A DNA stretch of 64,000 bases from an uncultured Lachnospiraceae bacterium (GTDB taxonomy: Bacteria; Bacillota; Clostridia; Lachnospirales; Lachnospiraceae). This document shows, piece by piece, positions 37,472-47,047 of this stretch. The translations under genes and the position numbers were made by a program. The stretch covers positions 1 to 64,000 of the forward strand of contig CACWQH010000004.1 in the NCBI GenBank assembly GCA_902762955.1. The letters are read 5' to 3'. The notes under the pieces were generated by a model that was given only the letters and a program-made list of their open reading frames with translations, did no database searches and was not told where the DNA came from. Every line of letters begins with the position of its first letter. Within the stretch, counting starts at the first letter, position 1.

Positions 37472-37874
37472 GAAAATATTTTATCTGTGCTTTTGCATCA
37501 TAGCCGGTAGTGCAACTGCAGCAGGCTTTGTGGCATTTATCACATTACTCGGTGTATTTCAAAAGCTGATTGAAAAATATAAATCTGCAAAGTATATAAA
37601 GGTAATTGAAACAGCAATTATAGCCGGAGTAACACTATTTAATCTGGTTTATCTGTTTCAACTTTCACTTCCCTTTAAAAACTGGGGAATGAGTATTTTT
37701 TGTTTAATTGGCGGAATATTTGTCGGATGTCTGGCAGGAGCATTGGCAGAAACCTTAAACATATTTCCTATTTTGTCCCGCCGTTTCAAGATACGCAAGT
37801 GGCTTCCCTATGTGCTTGTTGCCGCCGCTTTAGGTAAAGCATTGGGAAGTACAATACAGTTATTATATTTTTGA
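37461..37874 (+). CDS. spoVAB: Stage V sporulation protein AB
   Basis: 137-residue membrane protein with about four helices (GSATAAGFVAFITLLGVFQKLIEKY, LPFKNWGMSIFCLIGGIFVGCLAGALAETLN). The order and partial motifs match SpoVAB. Translationally coupled to spoVAA. Confidence 0.9.
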   Translation: MLIKKIFYLCFCIIAGSATAAGFVAFITLLGVFQKLIEKYKSAKYIKVIETAIIAGVTLFNLVYLFQLSLPFKNWGMSIFCLIGGIFVGCLAGALAETLNIFPILSRRFKIRKWLPYVLVAAALGKALGSTIQLLYF

Positions 37875-37901
37875 TGGAATTAAACCGGAAAGGAGAAATA
37901 T

Positions 37902-38363
37902 ATGAAGGTTAAGCAAAATGACGAGGAATACAACAAATATGTCGAGGCCGTAACACCCAAGCACAATACCTATATTAACTGTTTAAATGCATTTTGGGTA
38001 GGCGGACTTATCTGCGTTATAGGTCAGGGAATTATGAATCTTTTTATGCAGGAGTTTGATTATTCCAAGGATGATGCAGCAAGCTTTACTTCTATAATAC
38101 TTGTATTAACAAGTGTTATTCTTACATCATTTAATCTATACAAGAAGATAGCAAAATTTGCCGGTGCAGGTGCACTTGTTCCGATTACCGGCTTTGCCAA
38201 CTCGGTTGCCTCACCCACGATTGAATATAAAAAGGAAGGCGAGGTTTTCGGAAAGGGTGTCAAGGTTTTTACCATAGCAGGTCCGGTCATACTGTTTGGA
38301 ATAGTAACAAGCTGGTGTGCAGGGCTTATCTATTACATTCTTTCTATAACTGAATTAATTTAA
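37902..38363 (+). CDS. spoVAC: Stage V sporulation protein AC
   Basis: 153-residue membrane protein: FWVGGLICVIGQGIMNLF, KKIAKFAGAGALVPITGFANSVASP and KVFTIAGPVILFGIV are typical of SpoVAC, which acts as a mechanosensitive dipicolinate channel in Bacillus. Strong AAAGGAG upstream. Confidence 0.95.
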   Translation: MKVKQNDEEYNKYVEAVTPKHNTYINCLNAFWVGGLICVIGQGIMNLFMQEFDYSKDDAASFTSIILVLTSVILTSFNLYKKIAKFAGAGALVPITGFANSVASPTIEYKKEGEVFGKGVKVFTIAGPVILFGIVTSWCAGLIYYILSITELI

Positions 38364-38469
38364 CAAAGTTATTATAACAGAATTATTAAAACAGAATCAA
38401 TTTAACAAAAATGAATTTAGCAGCTTAATTATCGCATATTAAAATGCTAATTAAAAGCGAGGTGTAAAA

Positions 38470-39513
38470 ATGAACTCAAATTCAAAAAATGAACGATGCG
38501 GAAAGCAGTCAATAAAATTCAGTAATCCTCCTGTAATAATCAGCCATGCCTCAGTTGTCGGAGAGATGGAAGGAAAGGGCCCGTTAGCATCTTATTTTGA
38601 TGAAATAGAAAATGATGCCACCTTCGGTCAGGACTCCTGGGAAAAGGGTGAATCTGAAATGGTAAGACGTGCCGTATCTCTTGCGATAGCAAAATCAGGC
38701 ATCGATAAGGATAATATACGATATATATTTGGTGGTGATCTGCTTGGTCAGCTTATAGGCACAACCTTTGGTTTAAAAGACTTTGACATACCAGTCTTTG
38801 GTTTATACGGCGCATGCTCCACCTGTGGAGAGGCACTCTCCCTTTCTGCCATGACCGTTGCTGCAGGCTATGCAGACTATGTCCTCGCTGCAACCAGCAG
38901 TCATTTTGCCGGTGCGGAAAAGCAGTTCAGATTTCCATTGGAATACGGAAACCAGAGGCCTCTTTCAGCCACATGGACAGTAACCGGCAGCGGTGCATTT
39001 GTAATAGCCGCATCATCAAACGACCAGCCTATGTCAGGATATCCTCATATATCCGCTATAACCACAGGAAAAATAGTTGATTACGGTGTAAGAGACAGCA
39101 TGAATATGGGCGCCTGTATGGCACCTGCCGCAGCAGATGTAATATATCAGGCTATGTATGATCTGTCACTTAAGCCTAATGATTTTGATAAAATCATCAC
39201 AGGCGATTTGGGTAAGGTAGGAAGTGAGATACTGATAAAGCTTCTTAGGGATAACGGCATAGATATAGAAAAGCAGCATATGGACTGCGGTGTGGAAATA
39301 TTTGACAACAGCGAACAGGATACTCACAGTGGCGGCAGTGGCTGCGGATGCTCTGCTGTTACACTTGCAGGATTAATCTTACACAAATTAAATGAGCAGG
39401 AATGGAAAAGAGTACTCTTTGTGCCTACCGGTGCCCTTCTTTCAACAGTAAGCTATAACGAGGGTGAAACGATACCCGGAATCGCCCATGCAGTTTTAAT
39501 AGAACAAGGATAA
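38470..39513 (+). CDS. spoVAD: Stage V sporulation protein AD
   Basis: 347 residues with a thiolase/ketosynthase-like fold that binds dipicolinic acid. FGLYGACSTCGEALSLSAM carries the thiolase Cys region, and FDKIITGDLGKVGSEIL and GGSGCGCSAVTLAG follow. It lies 106 nt after spoVAC. Confidence 0.96.
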   Translation: MNSNSKNERCGKQSIKFSNPPVIISHASVVGEMEGKGPLASYFDEIENDATFGQDSWEKGESEMVRRAVSLAIAKSGIDKDNIRYIFGGDLLGQLIGTTFGLKDFDIPVFGLYGACSTCGEALSLSAMTVAAGYADYVLAATSSHFAGAEKQFRFPLEYGNQRPLSATWTVTGSGAFVIAASSNDQPMSGYPHISAITTGKIVDYGVRDSMNMGACMAPAAADVIYQAMYDLSLKPNDFDKIITGDLGKVGSEILIKLLRDNGIDIEKQHMDCGVEIFDNSEQDTHSGGSGCGCSAVTLAGLILHKLNEQEWKRVLFVPTGALLSTVSYNEGETIPGIAHAVLIEQG

Positions 39514-39547
39514 TAAAAATAATGTTTCAATGAATTGGAGAAATAAT

Positions 39548-39907
39548 ATGGATTATGTAAAGGCTTTTATAATTGGCGGTATTATATGTTTACTTGCCCA
39601 GATTCTTATGGACAATACCAAGCTTATGCCGGGACGTGTTATGGTTATACTCGTTTGTACAGGTGTAATACTTGGTGCAGTAGGTCTGTATGAACCGTTT
39701 TTAAAATATGCAGGTGCCGGAGCATCTGTACCACTTTCAGGCTTTGGCTATAATCTTTGGAAGGGTGTTAAAGAAAGTATTGATTCCGATGGTTTTTTAG
39801 GACTATTTAGAGGCGGCTTTAAAATGGCTGCCGTAGGAACCTCGGCAGCGCTTATATTTTCTTATATTGCATCACTTATCTTTCAGCCAAAGATGCCTAA
39901 AAATTAA
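39548..39907 (+). CDS. spoVAE: Stage V sporulation protein AE (AEb type)
   Basis: 119-residue membrane protein resembling SpoVAC (KAFIIGGIICLLAQILMD, FLKYAGAGASVPLSGFGYNLWKGV). GGAG 7 nt before the ATG at 39548 decides the start. The operon has no spoVAEa or spoVAF here. Confidence 0.93.
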   Translation: MDYVKAFIIGGIICLLAQILMDNTKLMPGRVMVILVCTGVILGAVGLYEPFLKYAGAGASVPLSGFGYNLWKGVKESIDSDGFLGLFRGGFKMAAVGTSAALIFSYIASLIFQPKMPKN

Positions 39908-39934
39908 ATATGGTAAACAAGCATATGCTTTTTA

Positions 39935-40029
39935 TATAGATGCGTGCTTCGCTCTGCACAAGCAGTCCGTCCACGCAAAAAGAGGACGGCTGCTGTCGCA
40001 ATCGCCCTCTACATAGCAACTTTTATTAC
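39935..40029. repeat. Structured intergenic segment after spoVAE
   Basis: Contains AGCAGTCCGTCC / GGACGGCTGCT (12-bp stem, 11-nt loop) preceded by a GTGC/GCAC hairpin around CTTCGCTCT. It may end the spoVA transcript, although no T run follows the main stem. Confidence 0.5.
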
Positions 40030-40124
40030 GATAGAAATTAAAAATTGTCCATATAGGTACACGCATAGCTCGCTGACGCTCACGCTATGCTTAGCACCTA
40101 TATGGACAATTTTTAATTTCTATC
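40030..40124. repeat. Core-hairpin element A (29-bp perfect arms, 37-nt core)
   Basis: Perfect 29-bp arms (40030-40058, 40096-40124) enclose a 37-nt core (40059-40095). Read on the minus strand the core starts GCTAAGCATAGCGTGAGCG and ends CAGCGAGCTATGCGTGT. The same core, with few changes, recurs at 62213-62249 and 47436-47472 between unrelated arms. Confidence 0.85.
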
Positions 40125-40135
40125 TCAATTCTTTG

Positions 40136-40213
40136 TCGTCCCCCTTGTCAACTTCGTTGACAAGTAGGTCTTCATCATCCCCCTTGTCAACTTCGTTGAC
40201 AAGTAGGTCTTCG
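40136..40213. repeat. Two tandem 39-bp hairpin units
   Basis: Units 40136-40174 and 40175-40213 differ at two positions; each contains CTTGTCAA-CTTCG-TTGACAAG, a perfect hairpin with a five-base loop. Confidence 0.85.
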
Positions 40214-40244
40214 TAAAAAAATGCTAGCAAGCTGCATTTTTTTA
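40214..40244 (-). terminator. Terminator overlapping the yebC stop codon
   Basis: TAAAAAAATGC / GCATTTTTTTA stem. The A/T runs on both sides make it bidirectional; it includes the yebC stop codon. Confidence 0.85.
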
Positions 40245-40970
40245 CTCATCCCAGTTATGGTACACCGATTGAACGTCGTCGTCTTCGTCGAGCATATCAA
40301 GGATACGATTCATCTTTTTGATGTCGTCTTCATTGGTGAGTTCTACATAGTTCTGCGGTATCATGGTAACTTCTGCCGATGCCATAGGGATATTTTCTTT
40401 TTCAAGTGCTTCTCTTACTGCAGTGAAGTCATCCGGTGTGGTTATGATTTCAAAGCTGTCCTCTTCGTCTGAGAAGTCTTCCGCACCTGCATCTAATGCA
40501 ATCATCATAAGGTCGTCTGCATCCATATCGCATTCTTCCTTATCTATGATTATCTGTCCCTTTTCATCAAACATAAATGAAACACAGCCTGTGGTTCCTA
40601 CATTTCCGCCACCCTTTGTAAATGCATTACGAACATTTGAAGCTGTTCTGTTTTTGTTATCGGTAAGAGCATTTACTATTATAGCTGTTCCGCTTGGACC
40701 ATAGCCTTCATATGTAATGGAAACATAATTAACTGAGTTTGCATCACCTGCTGCCTTTTTGATACCTCTTTCGATTGTATCATTTGGCATGTTGTTGGCC
40801 TTTGCCTTGGCGATTACATCACGAAGCTTGCTGTTATTGGCAGGATCTGCTCCGCCCTCTTTTACGGCAACTGCGATTTCTCTTCCGATTATGGTAAATA
40901 TCTTACCCTTAGCTGCATCATTTTTTTCCTTTTTGTGCTTAATGTTAGCAAATTTTGAATGTCCTGACAT
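40242..40970 (-). CDS. YebC/PmpR/TACO1-family protein
   Basis: 242 residues. [32 protein letters not shown] is the family start, with [18 protein letters not shown] and [23 protein letters not shown] following. Members bind DNA or assist translation of proline-rich stretches at the ribosome (TACO1/YebC2). Which of the two applies here cannot be seen. Confidence 0.96.
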   Translation of the reverse strand: MSGHSKFANIKHKKEKNDAAKGKIFTIIGREIAVAVKEGGADPANNSKLRDVIAKAKANNMPNDTIERGIKKAAGDANSVNYVSITYEGYGPSGTAIIVNALTDNKNRTASNVRNAFTKGGGNVGTTGCVSFMFDEKGQIIIDKEECDMDADDLMMIALDAGAEDFSDEEDSFEIITTPDDFTAVREALEKENIPMASAEVTMIPQNYVELTNEDDIKKMNRILDMLDEDDDVQSVYHNWDE

Positions 40971-41065
40971 ATTATTTTCTCCTCATATTTTAAACTTTTA
41001 TCTTTATTGTTTTTTATAAATCATATTTTATTACTTACTCGATTTTCTCTTAAAGCCTTCTTATA

Positions 41066-41905
41066 TCAGTCGTTTTCGCTTTCATCTTTTTCTGTCTTTT
41101 CGACTCTTACAAGACGTATCATCTTGTCTGATATTTTAACAGGGGTAAATTTATAGCCCTGATAAACAATCTCTATCTTTTCATTTTCCTCCGGAATCCT
41201 TTCAAGCTTATAAAGCAAAAATCCATTTAAGGTTTCAAAGTCTTCATCCGGAAATTCTATGGATAATTCATCTGCGATATCATTTAAAAATGCTTCTCCG
41301 TTCATAAGATAAGCATCCCTTGATATGCTCTTTATATTTTCTACCTCTTCCTCATCATGTTCATCAAATATATTGCCGACTATCTCCTCGATTATATCCT
41401 CCATCGCAACCAGACCTTCTGTCTGTCCGTACTCATCAAGCACGATTGCCATATGTATCTTTTCATTTTGCATCTTCTGAAGAAGCTTGGATATATTAAA
41501 AGTCGGATGTATGAAAATCGGCTCTTCAAGAATTTCTTTAATATTTTGTTTTGGATCTTCAAGATAGGCAGCTATCAAATCCTTCAGATGAATAACTCCT
41601 ATTATGTTATCTATATCCTCTTCATAAACAGGATATCTGGAAAAGCTGTTTTCCAATGCAAAATTTAATGCTTCTTCCACATCAACGGTATCCTCAAGTG
41701 CAATTATCTTCTGCCTGCTGGTCATAATGTCTCTTGCATTTTTATCGGAAAACTCAAAGATGTTGGATATCATTTCAGCTTCATTTTCTTCTATTACACC
41801 CTGTTCGTGACCTTCCTCAACCATGGAGAGAATGTCCTCTTCAACCTTTTCTTCATTTACCTTCTTTGAAAAAAACTTTTTTAAGCCCCCGGGCCCACTT
41901 GCCAT
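41066..41905 (-). CDS. CBS-pair/CorC-domain protein without membrane domain
   Basis: 279 residues. Two CBS domains (MTSRQKIIALEDTVDVEEALNFALENSFSRYPVYEEDIDNIIGVIHLKDL and the IHMAIVLDEYGQTEGLVAMEDIIEEIVG half) are followed by the CorC/HlyC domain (LNDIADELSIEFPDEDFETLNGFLLYKL). Related proteins carry an N-terminal CNNM membrane domain; here there is only a short basic start (GLKKFFSKK), as in soluble CorC. It may support Mg2+/Co2+ export or nucleotide sensing. AAGGAG 7 nt before the ATG sets the start. Confidence 0.9.
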   Translation of the reverse strand: MASGPGGLKKFFSKKVNEEKVEEDILSMVEEGHEQGVIEENEAEMISNIFEFSDKNARDIMTSRQKIIALEDTVDVEEALNFALENSFSRYPVYEEDIDNIIGVIHLKDLIAAYLEDPKQNIKEILEEPIFIHPTFNISKLLQKMQNEKIHMAIVLDEYGQTEGLVAMEDIIEEIVGNIFDEHDEEEVENIKSISRDAYLMNGEAFLNDIADELSIEFPDEDFETLNGFLLYKLERIPEENEKIEIVYQGYKFTPVKISDKMIRLVRVEKTEKDESEND

Positions 41906-41974
41906 AGTATTTCTCCTTATTTTTATCGCTTCAAAAACTTGATAAGCTTCTGCAATTGACATATATTTTAATAT

Positions 41975-42325
41975 TTACAACTCCAGACTTATCTTCAATG
42001 CTTCATTAACTCTTCGTATGATATTGTTATCAAGATGACAAACCTTTTCTTTTAGTCTTTGCTTGTCAACAGTTCTAAGCTGTTCCAATAGTATAACAGA
42101 ATCCTTGGCTATATCGCAATACCTTGAATCAAGTTCAACATGTGTTGGCAGCTTTGCTTTATGTAGCTGTGAAGTTATCGCTGCTATAATTACTGTCGAA
42201 CTGTGTTTGTTGCCTGCCTCATTCTGTATGATAAGTACCGGTCTTATTCCACCCTGTTCCGAACCAATTACCGGTCTTAGGTCTGCATAATAAATGTCGC
42301 CCCTTCTGATTATCAATTTCTTCAC
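41975..42325 (-). CDS. mazF: MazF/NdoA-type endoribonuclease toxin
   Basis: 116 residues: [50 protein letters not shown] and [18 protein letters not shown] are the MazF pattern, with the catalytic Arg and Thr/Ser positions present. It follows alr, as ndoA does in Bacillus. In Bacillus the antitoxin gene ndoAI sits between alr and ndoA; here the 75-nt gap is too short for it, so no partner antitoxin is visible. Confidence 0.95.
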   Translation of the reverse strand: MKKLIIRRGDIYYADLRPVIGSEQGGIRPVLIIQNEAGNKHSSTVIIAAITSQLHKAKLPTHVELDSRYCDIAKDSVILLEQLRTVDKQRLKEKVCHLDNNIIRRVNEALKISLEL

Positions 42326-42400
42326 ACTCCTATAGTCATTAATTAACTAATCAAAGTATTTCCAATAATCAACCGGTATATTCAATTTAGTTTTCTTTTG

Positions 42401-43570
42401 TTAAACCAGATAGTTTACACAGATGTTTTCCTTGCCTTCTTCGTAGTAAACTCTCGGAACACGTCTTGCTATATTACAAACAAGCTCATAATTAAAGCTT
42501 GCTGCAGGTTCCGCAACCTCTTCAACAGTAATACATGCATCCTCCGAGCTTCCGATAAGAATAACCTCATCACGAAGCTTCGCCTCAGGGATATCCGTTA
42601 CATCCACCATTATCTGATCCATGCAGACTCTTCCGAGTATAGGTGCGTATTTACCATGTATTATAACTCTTCCTCTTCCAGACTGTGCTCTTGGATATCC
42701 GTCTGCATATCCGACAGTTACAGTGGCAATCCTTGTTTCCTTGTCGGTAACAAAGGTCCAGCCATAGCTTACACCTACTCCTGCAGGAAGTGTTTTTATG
42801 TGTGCAATATGTGCAACCAGCGACATCACAGGTTTTATTATAACAGACTTGTCAACCTCATCCGAAGGATAAAGTCCATATGTAACTATACCAAGTCTGA
42901 TCATATCAAACTCATTGTCCTTAAGCTCCATGGTTCCGGCAGAATTATCTATATGCTTGATTGCAAAGCTCATACCCTTTTTCTCAAGCTCCTCTATAAA
43001 CCATTTGAATTTATCCTTTTGACCTAACGCTGCAGTCTTATCAAATTCATCTGCCTTTGCATAGTGTGTAAATATACCTTCGATATCAAGTCCTTCCAAT
43101 TCTTTAAGCTTAGCCGCCTCATTTACACCATTATCATCTGTTAAAAAGCCGATACGTGACATACCTGTATCAACCTTAATATGTACCTTTGCCTTTTTAC
43201 CCTTAGACAAAGCAAGCTCAGATAATATTTTGCATTCCTCTACATCATAAACTGCCTGTGTTATATTATATGCAATAAGCTTGTCATAATTATCCCTATC
43301 AGTATAACCTATTATCAGGATAGGTGTATCTATGCCGGCATTTCTAAGTTCAACTGCCTCATCTATGGTTGCTACTCCAAAATAATCCGCAAGATCTAAA
43401 GTACGCTTTGCCACCTCAACGGAGCCATGTCCATAGGCATCTGCCTTTATTACAAGCAGAACCTTCATATCAGGTTTAACCAGAGACTTCATGGTTTTGA
43501 CATTATATCTTAAATTATCAATATTTATTCCTGCATATATTCTGTTGTAGCCTTCTTTTTCTGTTGACAT
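42401..43570 (-). CDS. alr: Alanine racemase
   Basis: 389 residues. The PLP Lys lies in LLVIKADAYGHGSVEVAK, HIKVDTGMSRIGF follows, and the catalytic Tyr lies in AGVGVSYGWTFVT. It supplies D-alanine for peptidoglycan. GGGAG lies 7 nt before the ATG, within the end of nnr, and the stop of nnr touches this start. Confidence 0.97.
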   Translation of the reverse strand: MSTEKEGYNRIYAGINIDNLRYNVKTMKSLVKPDMKVLLVIKADAYGHGSVEVAKRTLDLADYFGVATIDEAVELRNAGIDTPILIIGYTDRDNYDKLIAYNITQAVYDVEECKILSELALSKGKKAKVHIKVDTGMSRIGFLTDDNGVNEAAKLKELEGLDIEGIFTHYAKADEFDKTAALGQKDKFKWFIEELEKKGMSFAIKHIDNSAGTMELKDNEFDMIRLGIVTYGLYPSDEVDKSVIIKPVMSLVAHIAHIKTLPAGVGVSYGWTFVTDKETRIATVTVGYADGYPRAQSGRGRVIIHGKYAPILGRVCMDQIMVDVTDIPEAKLRDEVILIGSSEDACITVEEVAEPAASFNYELVCNIARRVPRVYYEEGKENICVNYLV

Positions 43571-43571
43571 T

Positions 43572-45083
43572 TTATATCTCCCTCTCATAGCCTTCAAGGA
43601 CCTTGGTTATACTCTTTACTATATCAGTTGCTATCATGCTGTATCTTCCTTTTTCAACAGCAGCGAACTTGCCTGCCAGACCATGCATACATACACCAAG
43701 CTTTGCTGCCTCATATATATCCATTCCCTGTCCTACAAGTCCGGCAAGAATACCTGAAAGCACATCTCCCGAGCCGCCTGTTGCCATACCGTTATTACCT
43801 GTCATATTGACATAGGCATGAACATCACTGTCAGCAACTATTGTTCTTGAATCCTTAAGAACCACTACTGTATTATATTCTTTAGCAAACTCTCTTGCTA
43901 TATCATATTTATTTTCTTTAATATCTCCGGTTTTTTTATCCGAAAGTCTGGACATCTCCATAAGATGCGGAGTTATCACTACTTCAGCATTGGTATTTTT
44001 TATCCATTCCTTATTTTCAGATAATATATTTAATGCATCAGCATCAGCGATAATTTTCTTATCATAGTTTTCAAAGGTAAGCTTTACTACTTCCTTTGCA
44101 TAATCGCTTGTGCCAAGTCCCGGACCGATAACTATAACATCTGACCATTTGAGAGTATCCGTAACAGCATCTGCTATGGAAGTCTTATCATTTATATCAT
44201 AGGTCTTAAGCATAGCCTCCGGAAGTCTTTGCTGGATTATCTCTCTGTTTTCTTCTGTTGTGCAAACCTTTACAAGACCACAGCCCATTCTGTAAGCGGA
44301 CTCTGCAGCGAAAAGACATGCTCCCGCCATATTTTTACTGCCTGCTATGATACCTATCTTACCATAGCTTCCCTTGTGAGAATCCACCTTACGTGCAGGC
44401 AGCTTTTCCTCCACGTCCTTTTCATCATAGGTATATAATCTTGGGGAAATCTGATCTATAACATGAGCCGGAATTCCGATGGATGAAACTATAACATTTC
44501 CGCTGTACTCAAAGCCTGCACCTGTTATCATACCAAGCTTCATAAGCTCAAAGGTTATGGTTGTATCTGCCTTAAAGGCTGTATCAAGTATAAAGCCCGT
44601 ATAGGAATCTATTCCCGACGGAATATCTATGGCAATCTTATATGCATCAAGGTCATTCATTATATGTATGGCTTCTGCATGTCTTCCGTGTACGGAACGG
44701 TTTAATCCCACTCCAAATATACCATCTATAACAACATCATAGCCGTAGTCTATTATCTCATCGACAAAATTAAGGTTAAGCTTTTTTGCGATATTGTACT
44801 GCTGCTTAAAGCCTTCACTTTGTTTGGATATTTCATTTATCCAGTATATATCAACCTTGTATCCGTCCTCATGAAGCATACGTGCAACGGCAATTCCGTC
44901 ACCGCCGTTATTACCGCTTTCAACTACCACAAGTACCTTTTTTCGTCTGTCAAATCTTTCAGATACAAATTTGAAAACACAAAGTGCTGCTCTTTCCATA
45001 AGCACCATCTGGGGTATCCCTATCGTATTTATGGTATAGTCATCAATTCGTGCCATCTCGTCGCCGCTCGCAACGTATTTCAT
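43572..45083 (-). CDS. nnr: Bifunctional NAD(P)H-hydrate epimerase/dehydratase
   Basis: 503 residues. The N-terminal epimerase part (VVESGNNGGDGIAVARMLHEDGY, DGIFGVGLNR, DIPSGIDSYTG) is joined to the C-terminal ADP-dependent dehydratase (KGSYGKIGIIAGSKNMAGA, IIADADALNIL, TGGSGDVLSGILAGLVGQG). It repairs hydrated NAD(P)H. First gene of nnr-alr-mazF. Confidence 0.97.
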   Translation of the reverse strand: MKYVASGDEMARIDDYTINTIGIPQMVLMERAALCVFKFVSERFDRRKKVLVVVESGNNGGDGIAVARMLHEDGYKVDIYWINEISKQSEGFKQQYNIAKKLNLNFVDEIIDYGYDVVIDGIFGVGLNRSVHGRHAEAIHIMNDLDAYKIAIDIPSGIDSYTGFILDTAFKADTTITFELMKLGMITGAGFEYSGNVIVSSIGIPAHVIDQISPRLYTYDEKDVEEKLPARKVDSHKGSYGKIGIIAGSKNMAGACLFAAESAYRMGCGLVKVCTTEENREIIQQRLPEAMLKTYDINDKTSIADAVTDTLKWSDVIVIGPGLGTSDYAKEVVKLTFENYDKKIIADADALNILSENKEWIKNTNAEVVITPHLMEMSRLSDKKTGDIKENKYDIAREFAKEYNTVVVLKDSRTIVADSDVHAYVNMTGNNGMATGGSGDVLSGILAGLVGQGMDIYEAAKLGVCMHGLAGKFAAVEKGRYSMIATDIVKSITKVLEGYEREI

Positions 45084-45119
45084 CTTACCCGCCTCTTTTC
45101 ATAAAAACATTTACTCTTC

Positions 45120-45149
45120 ATTATAACCCTTGTATATACTTTGTTGCAA
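45120..45149 (-). promoter_or_regulatory. Promoter of nnr-alr-mazF
   Basis: Minus strand TTGCAA (45144-45149), 18-nt spacer, TATAAT (45120-45125). An AACCCTTG/CAAGGGTT inverted repeat spans the spacer and could be an operator or the dusB terminator. Confidence 0.55.
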
Positions 45150-45197
45150 GGGTTTTGACTCAAGATTGTCATTTATTTATTTCACATATGAAAGCTG

Positions 45198-46142
45198 TTA
45201 ACCCTTAAGCCTGCTTATCAATTTTTCAAGCTCTTCATAGGTTTCAACTGTATTTATTCTTGCTCTTAATTTGGCAGAATCTTTCATGCCCTGAGTATAC
45301 CATGCCACATGCTTTCTCATCTCATGTATGCCTGTGAATTCGCCCTTATACTCTATCATAAGTCTTGCGTGTCTTAACATCATTTCACAGATTTCGTTTA
45401 TATCAGGTCTTACTATATGATTTCCTGATTTTAAGAACTCCTTTATATCGGCAAAAAGCCACGGATTTCCCTTTGCTGCACGTCCAATCATAACGCTGTC
45501 ACAGCCGGTTTCTTTCTTAATCCTTATAACATCCTCTGCCGATGTCACATCACCGTTTCCGATAACAGGCACCTTAACGGATTTCTTAACTGCTTTAATA
45601 ATATCCCAGTCTGCCTTACCATGATAATACTGCTCTCTTGTCCTTCCGTGAACGGCGATTGCCGAGACTCCTGCTTTTTGGGCTATCTGTGCCACTTCAA
45701 CCGCATTTATGTTCTCCTCGTTAAAGCCTGCTCTAATCTTTATGGTTATAGGAAGACTGCAAAGATTAACAAGCTCATTTACTATATCTCCGATAAGTTT
45801 TGGATTTTTCATAAGAGCCGAGCCTTCGCCGTTATTTACAATCTTTGGCACAGGACAGCCCATATTTACATCGATAAAAGCAAAGCCTCTGTCCTCAATA
45901 CGCTTTGCCTGTTCTGCCATAAGCCGCGGCTCACTTCCAAAGATCTGTACACCCACCGGCTTTTCCTTATCATCGGTCATAAGAAGCGGCTCAGTGTTTT
46001 TGTTGTTATAATACATACCCTTGGCACTTATCATCTCTGTATAGACGATATCGCAGCCCTGTTCCTTGCATAGCAAACGAAATGGCAGGTCGCATATGCC
46101 TGCCATCGGTGCCAGTATAATTTTGTCGGTAAAATCTATCAT
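45198..46142 (-). CDS. dusB: tRNA-dihydrouridine synthase
   Basis: 314 residues. LAPMAGICDLPFRLLCKEQG, the catalytic Cys in DVNMGCPVPKIVNNGEGSALM, HGRTREQYYHGKADW and MIGRAAKGNPWLF are typical of the DusB-like FMN enzymes that reduce uridines in the D-loop. Confidence 0.95.
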   Translation of the reverse strand: MIDFTDKIILAPMAGICDLPFRLLCKEQGCDIVYTEMISAKGMYYNNKNTEPLLMTDDKEKPVGVQIFGSEPRLMAEQAKRIEDRGFAFIDVNMGCPVPKIVNNGEGSALMKNPKLIGDIVNELVNLCSLPITIKIRAGFNEENINAVEVAQIAQKAGVSAIAVHGRTREQYYHGKADWDIIKAVKKSVKVPVIGNGDVTSAEDVIRIKKETGCDSVMIGRAAKGNPWLFADIKEFLKSGNHIVRPDINEICEMMLRHARLMIEYKGEFTGIHEMRKHVAWYTQGMKDSAKLRARINTVETYEELEKLISRLKG

Positions 46143-46213
46143 AGCATTCTCACTTTTATTCTTTGGCTCTTATAGTCACATTTTCCGTACCTATTTTTTA
46201 TCTGTCTGTCACA

Positions 46214-46978
46214 TTATTGTTTGTCATATATAAGCTTCAAGCCCTTAAGTGTAAGATTGGCATCATATATATCAATCGACTTGGTATTATCAGCGATAAG
46301 CTTTCCAAGACCGCCTGTTGCCACAACCTTTATATTATCCACCTTGGACTCTTCCTTCATCCTCTTTATGATGTATTCCGTACTTCCTATATATCCGAAA
46401 AATACGCCCGCCTGCATACTTGTTACGGTATCCTTGGCAAGTATTGTATCCGGCTTGGTAATCTCTATTTCAGGAAGCTTTGCTGTACCCTGCCAGAGTG
46501 CGCTCGCGCCAAGTCTTATACCCGGAGAAGTTACCCCCGAACTGAAATTACCTCCGGCAAGTACAAGGTCATATGTAGTCGCTGTACCAAAATCTATAAC
46601 GATAACCGGTCCACCATATATATCATATGCGGCAACCGCATCCACAAGTCTGTCCGAACCAAGTGCCTTAGGATTAGGAATAGCTATATTAATTCCTGTC
46701 TTTATGCCCGGTGCAACAATAATCGGATTAACATGCAGATATTTGATTATTCCGCTTGTAAGCGAGTGCATAACATTAGGCACAACAGATGAAATAATAA
46801 CAGCATTTATATCATCCGCCTTCATATTTCTTACACTCAGCCAGTCACAGAAAAACATTCCGTATTCATCAGAGGTTCTTGAAATCCCTGTTGTCATACG
46901 AAATGTATACTTTAAATCATTTTCATCAAATAATCCGACAGTTATGTTAGTATTTCCTACATCAATTGCAAATAACAT
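46214..46978 (-). CDS. coaX: Type III pantothenate kinase
   Basis: 254 residues. [13 protein letters not shown] at the start, [30 protein letters not shown] and [13 protein letters not shown] give the ASKHA fold of CoaX. First step of coenzyme A synthesis. It starts 69 nt after the gene for a small DUF protein. Confidence 0.97.
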   Translation of the reverse strand: MLFAIDVGNTNITVGLFDENDLKYTFRMTTGISRTSDEYGMFFCDWLSVRNMKADDINAVIISSVVPNVMHSLTSGIIKYLHVNPIIVAPGIKTGINIAIPNPKALGSDRLVDAVAAYDIYGGPVIVIDFGTATTYDLVLAGGNFSSGVTSPGIRLGASALWQGTAKLPEIEITKPDTILAKDTVTSMQAGVFFGYIGSTEYIIKRMKEESKVDNIKVVATGGLGKLIADNTKSIDIYDANLTLKGLKLIYDKQ

Positions 46979-47047
46979 ATTATTTTCCTCTCATATATAC
47001 ATCTCATAAAAAACTGCAATTTTGTATCATATTTTTAATGCGTATTT

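Noticed and set aside
40136..40213. Two 39-bp palindromic repeats considered as a minimal CRISPR
   Set aside because: Units are directly joined with no spacer, and there are only two.
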